Below, piece after piece: positions 56,101-64,000 of a stretch of DNA of 64,000 bases; positions within the stretch are counted from its first letter, which is position 1, and each line of letters begins with the position of its first letter. Made by a program: the position numbers and the translations under genes. This DNA is from Suillus spraguei (taxonomy: Eukaryota > Basidiomycota > Agaricomycetes > Boletales > Suillaceae). The notes under the pieces were generated by a model. The model did not search any database, was not told the origin of the DNA, and saw only the letters and a list, made by a program, of their open reading frames with translations. The stretch spans positions 31,643-95,642 of the forward strand of contig JABCPU010000260.1 in assembly GCA_016800925.1 (NCBI GenBank). The letters are read 5' to 3'.

Positions 56101-57413
56101 GAAGCGGACAATCTTTGTCGATGGTTCAGAGATGAGCTGACTGCGCTAGAACTCGCCATACGTTCTCCCACTAGTATGTATTTACCTGGCTAACAATGAT
56201 TGCTACTGATTCTACAAGATCATCCATTCTCATTCCCACTGCAGCAACGGCGGGATCACGTCCTCCAGCTGCAGACTAAATGGGTCACCCCACTTGTATC
56301 TTCCATTCGCTTTGCCACCAATGCTTCCATTGCAGTCAAGCTTGCGATCACCCTTTCAGAGAGCAAGGGTCCATCAGAAACTACCATCTACGATCTCATC
56401 CCTACGTCGTTGGCGCTCCCGATCCCTCCCTCGAAGATGACACTGGCGAGGACTTTTTCGCACCTGAAGAAGCTCCCGAAGAAGCGGCGCTCTCGGACAT
56501 TTTACCTGACAGTACTGTTAGCGACGACGACGAAGAAGATATTGTAGGCAAACCTGAATACACGATTTGCTGGCAGCTTCCAGAGGTATGTTCCCATCGC
56601 TGGATAGGTGCTCGAACTCATCTTATGTTACAGGATCTTCGTACGGATGCCTTCGAAATCCCTCACTCCGAGGAAAGTATCATAGTACCATCCTCGGGTG
56701 CTCCCCCGACTCGAGTGCGACCAGCGCAAGATGGCTTTCCCCTTCAAGTATTTGAGCCAAGGGACATGTCCTTACTGGCACGGCCCACTGCCCGCCTTAA
56801 TGATGTGTGTATAAACAGCTGTGCGGCGTTGCTCTACTCCGAGATGCTCAAGAGCTCACATTTTCGGCCTTGTGCTATTCTCTCAACACATGATCTCCCT
56901 CGTATACGATACAATGCAGCGGATGACGTACTGTGGCGGAATACATCGTGGACATCATTTTGGGAGAAAGATATCTGGATCTTACCCATTCATCGCCCAT
57001 CTCCAGTCGGACACTGGGTATTCTGTGCCATCTATTTTTCGACTAAAGAACTATATCTCTTTGACAGCCTAGCTGAGCGACAGGCATGGAAAAGTGATGT
57101 TAAGGTCAGTACTGATTCGAGTCACGTTCTGTCAAACTAACGATGATTCTAGGACATCATGAATCTCATCGCCCGATTGTCCTCCATTGCTCACCAACGC
57201 CGTGGCTCTGATTATAGGGACCTAAAAGGCTGGGTAGCCCAACCGCTGATCGATCATCCTCTGCAAACAAACGGTTATGACTGTGGTCTCTGGGTCTTGG
57301 CGGCAATTGTGGCAGTCCTGCGGGGAGCTCATAGACCTGGCATGCGCGAGGAGGACATGGTAGCTTTCAGACACTATGTACATACACTTGTAGCTAGAGT
57401 ACCTACTGCATGA
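53161..57413 (+). CDS. KDZ transposase fused to a Ulp1-type cysteine protease
   Basis: Kyakuja-Dileera-Zisupton DNA transposon protein of the CxC1 type. It begins MPPIRPTRGAQPISTGLGYH. A Cys cluster spans the first intron (CPVISACANSGC, then VLACNCSTL), then QVLVHHGLFPTAPSQPRMAI. The transposase core has QRCPACFGG, HVATDGNFHHRH (about 54346-54381), MALICRHDIPLFFANIDSPG, TLYDVGCVLSRSL, and MHAYGHEWACQLEYNPRMCT then GLTDGEGTERLWSR (about 54895-55000). A coiled helical region follows, including LKKELDVVLTLQADLDASEK. The C-terminal Ulp1 domain (about 56880-57400) has GHW at 57009-57017, LFDS near 57060 and TNGYDCGLWVL with the Cys at 57282-57284, giving the His-Asp-Cys set. About ten short introns fit. 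Two one-base frame breaks (near 53975 and 54200-54260) leave activity in doubt. No stop remains in the Ulp1 part. Confidence 0.85.
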
Positions 57414-58326
57414 AATGCAGCAATCTATAGCTATTTCCTATCCTCCTAAAGATATGCGAAGATGACGGTGACTAAGGGTAGACAGTAGTAAGGATCAAAT
57501 AAGAGCACATGTACTTATGCGATCATTGTGCAGTCGCACACAGTCAGAAAGAATGAACCAAGAAGAGTGCATACGCCAGCGCGACTCGGACTCACCCAAT
57601 TGGTAGGATGGGTGAAATATACAATGTGTGGCACGGCGGAGTAGGTTGGCACAATGGTGCATAAAGCTGAATTCAACAGCCTCTGGCCGATGAATGAGAA
57701 AACAAGAACACAATCGACTCACCAGTCTGGGAAGACTCGGAGCCCATAGTACAGTATGAATACGTTTACTAGCCCTCGTGTAGCAGCATGCAGCAGTTGA
57801 GCCCAGCTCAGGCTGATGCTGACAAGGTGTTTTGAGTGAAGTTAGTTCCGAGTCAATGGTGAAATTCACGCTCCAGTAACTTGGAATCACTTACAACTCA
57901 ACGACTCAGAGCAAAATACAAGTTCCTGTGATGTACACTGGGGGAATGAGCTCATCGACCCTTCTGTAGTAGCCTGCAATCGAGCGCTGCTCAAGCTGGT
58001 AGTGTTCATGCCCATAAACCTGGCTGTATGATGTCCAGCGACGTGTTTTCATTTTCTTTTCATTTTTGTAGGAGTTTTATTCATGTTGTGATTGGTTAAC
58101 AGACCTCTCGAAAGGCTCTTTCACGAGCCTCGCCGGAAGTGTCAATTAATATGGCAATCGCAACAAGCTACAACCGAAGGTCCGAAGTGCACATCTTCTT
58201 CCATGGCATTATGGAACCTATCATGTCGCTTGAATCAGTGGAGGATCTCATTAGCGACAGCCTGAGGTGTCTGAAATATTACACAAGGACGACCGCTCTC
58301 TCCTGCATACTACTCCAACTCTCTCC
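57414..58326. other. Region between the KDZ gene and the next ORF
   Basis: No gene could be supported. A minus ORF at 57495-57890 lacks family features. It may hold the right end of the KDZ element, but no inverted repeat partner was recognised. Confidence 0.35.
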
Positions 58327-58616
58327 ATGGACATTGATCAGGCCGAGTTCCTCCGTTCCAAAATTCCAGCATTCAGGAGGTACCAACCTTGGGACAGCCG
58401 AACGGACCTCCTCGTTAACGAAATATTCGACGAGATGTGCGAGCAATTGTGCGAGAAAACATTGCCCGGCTTCAATGTCGAAAGGGACACGGCTAATGTC
58501 ACCCAGTCGCAACTCGTGCAACTGCGTCAGGCATTTGACCAATTCCGTGTGGTGAGTACTTCCAACTTAAATTTCAGTTGTTGTAGCGCTCACCTGGTGA
58601 GGTCCGGTTGGTAGGA
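58327..58616 (+). CDS. Small hypothetical ORF, possibly partial
   Basis: From the ATG at 58327 it reads MDIDQAEFLRSKIPAFRRYQ, then PWDSRTDLLVNEIFDEMCEQ and QSQLVQLRQAFDQFRV. A GTGAGT donor follows at about 58550, and the frame closes by 58616. The protein-like, helical, charged composition suggests a real exon or gene remnant. I do not recognise it. It lies between the KDZ gene and the SKGI-family genes. Confidence 0.35.
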
Positions 58617-58834
58617 CATCAAGTGCTTTTTGCTGTGGGAAACACGCAGGTTGCTGAACCGTGAGTTCCGGGAGAGTGGGGTGAGGTCAAAAGACTATTG
58701 GACCTACTGGGGAGTGGGCCGCGCATCGGACTGGGCTTACTGGGGAATCAGACCGTGATGTATCAGACAACGCTACAATGAATTTTGTAAAGTACAGTAG
58801 AATACAGAATGGTAGAAAAAAAAGACTTCCTTGG
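58617..58834. other. Short intergenic region
   Basis: It lies downstream of the minus-strand SKGI-family gene. No feature was seen beyond its presumed 3' UTR. Confidence 0.35.
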
Positions 58835-60063
58835 CTACACAACTACCGGTGTGATTCCCTGGGATCCAACGAGCATATCAAGTCCATCTTCCTCATCAAC
58901 AGCGCCACCGCTGGCCATGATGTCTGTGGGTTGGGAGTCCTGGGTGAGGCAGGCTATCTGCGGAACAAGTTCACTGGCATCAGGTCTACCAGCAGAAGGC
59001 ATATCTGCAGCATCAATGGATGATGCACGTGTCTGTGAGGCATGCGACCTCCAGGAGGCAGGTGCAGGTGGAACCTCAACGAACACTTGAAGACGACGAC
59101 GGCGAGGCACTGGCACAGGAGATGGCGACGGTAATGGCTCGGTTGACAACACTCGCCGTTTGGAACGGCGAGGCACAGGCGCAGGAGATGGTGAGGGAGA
59201 TGGCTCGGTTGACAACACCCGCCGTTTGTGACGGCGAGGCACAGGCGCAGGAGATGGTGAGGGAGATGGCTCGGTTGACAACACTCGCCGTTTGGAACGG
59301 CGAGGCACAGGCGCAGGAGATGGTGAGGGAGATGGCTCGGTTGACAACACCCGCCGTTTGTGACGGCGAGGCACAGGTGCAGGAGATGGCGAGGGTGATG
59401 GCTCGAGGAGACGAGGTAGACCCTTCCAGTCGATCCGACCATCGACAAACTCACGGCGTCCATGGGAGTGGCGCGATTCAGGTCCAGGCGCTTCTCCGAA
59501 GATGACGGGGTCACGGGAAGTGATGATTCTATGGCGAGCCTTCTCCGTGGCAATGGGTTGAATGGTAAGAGTGTCGTTCTGGAGGGCATATTCGAGTATG
59601 GCGCGCTCGCGAAGGGTGAGATCATGGATGCCCTTGCTCTTGGTGAGAGATCTCCGATTCTCACCGGGCATGAGTGTATCCTCAGGGTAGTTATGGAGGG
59701 TGTAACCACGTTGAGCTAACATGGCGGGTAATGTCCTCCAGGGAAAGAGGCCGCCTCTCCCATTGAGCGTACCTGTAACATTGTCGACTCAACGCCAGAT
59801 GATTGGTGATCAAACTCACCACATAACGCTGTTAATCCACCCATGATACAAGGGATCCCCACCAGCTGTCTCCAACTCTCGGAATTAGAGATTTTCCGAC
59901 TCTCTAACCACCGTTCCAATACCTCCTCCGCTGGGATCGCACGCCGTGACGCGATAACATCGAGAACATTGTTTAATCTGAAAAAATCGACTTCCATGGA
60001 GGCAGGGAGGAGTCCTAATCGATGGCAGAAGTACCCTTCGAAGTAAGAAATTGGGAAATGCAT
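58835..60063 (-). CDS. Short member of the SKGI-domain family, apparently intact (copy C)
   Basis: Unknown function. It starts at 60063 (MHFPISYFEGYFCHRLGLLP) or at a later Met before EVDFFRLNNVLDVIASRRAI, then EEVLERWLESRKISNSESWR and GIPCIMGGLTALCG. A consensus intron (GTGAGT to TTACAG, about 59775-59822) leads to TLNGRGGLFPWRTLPAMLAQ, GYTLHNYPEDTLMPGENRRS and SKGIHDLTLRERAILEYALQ. DTLTIQPIATE and IITSRDPVIFGEAPG follow. The C-terminal half is a tandem repeat (EPSPSPSPAPVPRR with HKRRVLST or SKRRVLST), then Pro-rich sequence ending ITPVVV at 58835. No signal peptide or membrane segment was seen. The basic KRR repeats could bind nucleic acid or act as nuclear signals (inference). It is divergent from copy D. 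Confidence 0.7.
59090..59406. repeat. 66-bp coding minisatellite with 132-bp higher order
   Basis: The motif GGCTCGGTTGACAACA recurs at 59136, 59202, 59268 and 59334, with GGCTCGA at 59400, exactly 66 bp apart. A partial unit precedes them. Units alternate between CGCCGTTTGGAACGGCGAG and CGCCGTTTGTGACGGCGAG, so the true period is 132 bp. The period is a multiple of three and keeps the minus-strand frame (22 residues per unit). Confidence 0.92.
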
Positions 60064-60604
60064 CGATGAATTGGTGAGTCAGAATTTGGCAAAAGGAAGA
60101 GTTTCAAAATCCCACGCGTCGGTTCAATCATCTCATCAGCGAGGATCCTTCTGCTTCAAGAACGCATGGATCAATTTAGATCTAGCTAGACGCTATGAGA
60201 TCTTGGTGAGCTATATCTTGTAGCTATGAGCTTGTGTGCTAACAAGACTTTGTAAACAGAATATTTGGACTGACAACAATCACCAGGCCAAAAAATCACA
60301 GTCGGCGATGCGTTCAGCCTGCAAGCCTCTGCAAGCATGTATTTTCTCTATTGTACCGTGACTTTGACGGGCGTCCTGCTCATTCATGAGGTCCGCTGCG
60401 AGGCTCCCGCACACAATATATCAGTTAAGTCATTTTCTGTCGCGCACCTCACCTTCCTGACTTCTCTTTTGAAGCAGTGAATCTCATACCTCCATTATAC
60501 TAGTTGCCGCTGACCAACAATACAGAACCCAAGGTTGTCGCTCGTGGAACAGTCAACAACCCTTTCCTTCCTACCTACGCACTTAGCAGTGAGTTTTTCG
60601 GACA
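60064..60604. promoter_or_regulatory. Divergent intergenic region of SKGI-family copies C and D
   Basis: About 540 bp separate the two start codons. A GCGAGGATCC and several A/T-rich runs were noted, but no defined site. If both genes are expressed they share this region. Part of it may be 5' exon of copy D, since a GTGAGT donor-like site occurs at about 60589. Confidence 0.35.
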
Positions 60605-63600
60605 TTGTCATCTGCGCCCAGTCCTGACGAGCCTCCAGAAACCAAAAAATTCCTGCACCGTCTCCCCATGACTCAGAAATATTCAGAAAAACCAGGTTGT
60701 TCTCCTCCACCGGGTTATTCGACCTCTTCCCCTGTCACCGAGTCCTCCATTGGTGAAAGTGTCGATCATCTTGAAGAACAAGTTGGGGGTGGACGTTATG
60801 TGTCTCCACCATGCGAACAAACCCCAACTCGTCTCCGCACTCACATCAAACCTACAAACCGCGACGTAGGACTTGTGAAGGAGGCATCTATGCGTCGTCG
60901 AGCGATGCCAGTCGACGAGAAGTCAACTGAAGGCGATGGCCATACTCAGACAGGTGGTTCTCTTTCTAATGAGGCCCGAGGTCAATCAGTTCCCAGCCCC
61001 GCGCCTGCTTGTATGCCCAGTGGTAGCCCACAATTTCAGCCTGCGGTGCCTCTTCAGGATCTGTTCTATGACCCTCCCATTGCCCCTCCTCAGGAGCATC
61101 GCAGGGGGCTCAGCCAGCCGCCACCCCAAATCATCTGCAGCCTCGCCAACACTCTGTTCCACCTCCCACTTTCATCCCTGCACCGCCAAATCATCTGCAG
61201 CCTCCCCAGCACTCTGTTCCACCTCCCACTTTCATCCCTGCTGCCCCCCGCGCGCGCAGTGGCACTCCAGGCCACCCTCCGCAGCCCAACATGATCACAA
61301 AACCCACTTTTGCTGAGCAGAACGTGTACGATTTCAACGGGGACACATATGACTTCAGTGGTATGGACTATGGCACTTTCGGATCATCTGAAACACAGCT
61401 CACCATCCCTGCAACCCGCGTCATACCTCCGACTCCAGCAGGTCTCCAGGATCATGTCATGAAAACTGACACTGTAATGGATGAGGCTGCTGAAGCCGAT
61501 TCCGGCCGTTTGGATTCTGCTGTGAAAGGACGAAAACACGACACGACGAACGCTACCCTCCAACAGGGCTTCCTAAAATTGGAACGTGTCATCAGTGAAA
61601 TCAGTCGCAGCACGTCACTGCCTTCCCAGCAAATTATATCATTATGGAACAAGAGCAACACGCGCGTCGTCAATAACATCAACCATTGGAACGCCTACAG
61701 TAGTTACTTCAAGACGAACTTCAAGCAAGAAATCAGTAGGCTCGGAGACGAGGCTCCCGAGGCTCCCGGCACACCAAGTGAGTGAGCATTTCTTTCGCCG
61801 ATGTTGTCATCCTAACATTGTATCTTAAAGGTACCAATTTACGGCTCAAGTGCTACGATGCTTTCAAAGAGGCATTCCCTGACACGTGGCAAAACATCCT
61901 CGAGCTTCATGAAGAGGCTGCACTGTTCCTTGGTGTACCCCAGACGGTTGCTGCACGAGCCCAGGAGTTCCATAAGTTTGGCAAGAGGCTCTCAGCTATG
62001 GTATGTAGACATTATCACTCTTTTACTGTCGTGTTTCTGAAGCCATACAGATGGATGCCGGAGCAGCTCGCTACGGATATGAGGCTGCACTCGTAGCATG
62101 CGGCAAGGTCATTAACCAGGACGGTTCCTTGGGCATGGCCCATACAACGCCTGGAGCTGCGGGTGTAAGTGTTTTTTTTTCGGTCGCTCATACAGTATCT
62201 GATCACTCTTCAAGTTTTGGATGTCGCGCTGCAAGGCAGACGAAGACACTATCATTGGCCACTTGAAGGCTCAAGTATAGTGAGTTTTCGTATAAAATTC
62301 ATTGCAGAACGACTCATCATGTGATCATTAGCAACCTTGCATCATTGGCTATCGTCGAGGAAGCATTCGAGGACGAAATCATACCCGTCAAGAACGATGA
62401 ACGCGAGGTATCCACTGCCCTTTCAGATCCTCTCGACTGCTTTTCCGACCCTCTCGACATCTCTAAGGATGGAATCAAGTGGGTCAAGGCTGAGATCTCT
62501 CGTCAAATTAGTATGTGTGGTGTCTTTCATGGGAGATTCGTGTACTGACGGTAAAATATAGAGAAGCTGAATGGCAAACTGTCGTCAGAGAAGAATTTTC
62601 CCTGGAAGACTCTACCAGGGGAGCTCACGCGTCTTGGGATGGTCATCAAGGGATATCCGGAGGATGTTGCTCCCTGGTGGATTTCATACCACAGTCAATA
62701 AAGGAATCGCGAATTTGACTCTGAAGGAGACAGGAATCATGATCGCGGCGTTGAGGGCACGTACCATGTGCATCAAAAAGGTTTCTGATGATACGCAAGG
62801 TACGTATTTAGTTGCCATTCACATCTTTGCATTCTCGCAACTGACATCTTTAAATAGCAAAACTCGTCACTTCAGATACCCCAGTACTGGAGGGTGCGCC
62901 TCCGGCGGAAGATTCCGTGCACACAGCAGGACGTCGCCTGTTCGCAAACGGGAAATCAGATCGTCAGGGAGCTCCACGCCAGAAGCCGAGTGTGGCCGTC
63001 ACCAAAATCAAAGGCAAAGGCAAAGTTTCGACAAGACAGACATCGCATCATCCCGCCATTTCTCTGTCTGACGACGAATCTGCAGAAGAATTGGACACGG
63101 TAGCTCCTCCTGCGCGCCCTATTGGTCCTCCTCCCCTCCCGGGAGTTCAAAGTTGTCAAGCTTCCGACGAGCCAGAAAAAGGTCGAGAAGAAGGTGCCGA
63201 AGAAGGCCAGTAACAAGGAGGTCATTTCCCTGTTATCTAGCGACGGTCGATCTGGTTCAGAATGCCCGGAGGAAGATGGTGTGTCCAATGGTCACTCTGA
63301 CTATGAAGATGAGAGTTCGTCGAAGAAAAGAAAGGCGAGGTCTGATGGCACCTCACGAGCATCCAAGAAGAGGCCGTCACCCTCTGATGCAACTACAGAG
63401 AAGGCTGACCTACCAAAGAGCGTGAAAAGCAAGGGGAAGGGCAAGGGTTCAGCTGAGAGGAGAGGGTCGCCGGTGATTGCTGAGTCCTCAGACGAGGAAA
63501 CGGTTCCAGAGCAAGGTATGCAATTTTTTGCAGGATGCAATAAAGCTCACATACTGTTTTCAGGACGTGCAAAACGCCTGCGTGATGGTCCGTCCAGTAA

Positions 63601-64000
63601 GCCTGTGGTACTCATTCAAGGTACGTTCGTTACATTGTACTCATACTCATGAACTGACAAATATTTAGAGCGTCCCAAGTCTCGTCCTGTGGTCAAAAAG
63701 CCCCTTGCGGGTGACACCAACTCTCCCAATGACAGCGCTGTCAAGGGAGGTGCCACAGAGGCTCCTGCAAGGTCTTCGCCACCCTCTTCGCCCTCGTTAA
63801 CGCATCGTGAGCCTGCGGAGGTCCTCACCACCCTCACCACCAATGCAGACTCTGTGCCCGTCCATGCAAACCCTGCACCTCCTACACTGAGTGCTAAGCC
63901 GCAATCAGCATCGGTGCAGCCACTGACTACAGAAGTTCCGCCTACTCTCCAAACTGCAGAAGTTCCGCCCACTCTGGCAGCATCACGGGCGCCGTCCAGA
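60605..64000 (+). CDS. Long member of the SKGI-domain family, runs off the right edge (copy D)
   Basis: Unknown function. A Ser/Pro-rich N-terminus (from 60605) leads to KPTFAEQNVYDFNGDTYDFS and LQQGFLKLERVISEISRSTS, then LPSQQIISLWNKSNTR and NNINHWNAYSSYF (about 61560-61720). After an intron come CYDAFKEAFPDTWQNILELH, VPQTVAARAQEFHKFGKRLS, YGYEAALVACGKVINQDGSL, DGIKWVKAEISRQI, and the core FPWKTLP-ELTRLGMVIKGYP then VNKGIANLTLKETGIMIAAL (about 62600-62760). The C-terminal part is basic and disordered (SLSDDESAEELD, FKVVKLPTSQKKVEKKVPKK, EVISLLSSDGRSG, SSSKKRKARSDG), with nuclear-type Lys/Arg clusters, and then Pro/Thr-rich to the edge. Frame breaks occur near 61125, 62660 and 63130. About eight introns are inferred. 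Copy A shows the same domain order. Confidence 0.65.
61126..61245 (+). repeat. Direct repeat, two 60-bp units in the N-terminal coding region of copy D
   Basis: CCAAATCATCTGCAGCCTC begins both units (61126 and 61186), which differ at only a few positions. In the frame that continues to the downstream Met at 61291 each unit reads NHLQPPQHSVPPPTFIPA (Pro-rich). In the upstream frame it reads a Leu/Ser-rich sequence. This shows a one-base frame change at about 61120. Confidence 0.85.

Noticed and set aside
57495..57890. 131-codon minus ORF after the KDZ gene
   Set aside because: No family features, no supporting splice signals and ordinary composition for random open frame.
59020..59505. 161-codon plus-strand ORF with GEAQAQEMVREMARL repeats
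   Set aside because: It exists only because the 66-bp minisatellite is open in several frames. The minus frame belongs to SKGI copy C with a shared family core.

Overview
The window looks like nuclear DNA of a basidiomycete fungus, most likely an Agaricomycete. Genes are split by many 45-60 bp introns and packed on both strands. The TE families are typical of that group: KDZ transposons with a Ulp1 protease domain, chromodomain Ty3 elements, Helitrons and hAT. The expanded F-box family points the same way. I cannot name the species.

Left part (about 1-18000), conserved housekeeping genes. In order: a possible gene start running off the left edge; dihydroxy-acid dehydratase ILV3 (+); the RIO1 kinase of 40S ribosome maturation (-), convergent with ILV3; a small unnamed membrane protein (+); a damaged-looking F-box gene (-); a C1orf74/DUF4504-like protein (+) with one frame break; the spliceosomal cyclophilin-WD40 protein PPWD1 (-); the NuA4 subunit EAF7 (+); and the E4 ubiquitin ligase UFD2 (-). 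Divergent pairs share promoters of about 135-170 bp.

Middle part (about 18000-52000), a transposon block. It begins about 190 bp upstream of UFD2 with a decayed Helitron coded on the minus strand. Its Pif1 helicase is intact, its Rep part is shifted in several places, and it carries a tandem array of hairpins. Next is a hAT element invaded twice: by a Ty3 chromodomain retrotransposon (29831-36358, TSD CAATG) and by a 5'-truncated LINE (36408-37670, TSD CATTATGTC). Then follows a decayed minus-strand copy of an unfamiliar protein-coding family, broken up by two solo-LTR-like elements and a small TIR element. Last come two near-identical Tc1/mariner elements in opposite orientation and an 80-bp near-perfect palindrome.

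Right part (about 52000-64000). A KDZ transposase fused to a Ulp1-type cysteine protease (53161-57413) is followed by two divergent genes (58835-60063 minus, 60605 to the window end plus). These belong to the same unfamiliar family as the relics at 38300-43490 and 52134-52545. The shared core has the blocks FPW-TLP, GYP/NYPE, PGE and SKGI-LTL-E. I know no function for it. Four copies in 26 kb, all in transposon-rich DNA and two next to a KDZ element, make it the best candidate here for an undescribed system.

Many ORFs differ from the expected frame by one base, often in homopolymers, and the two Tc1 copies carry complementary errors. Some apparent pseudogenes may therefore be consensus errors. 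In-frame TGG to TGA/TAG changes and 2-bp insertions in the TEs look like real decay.
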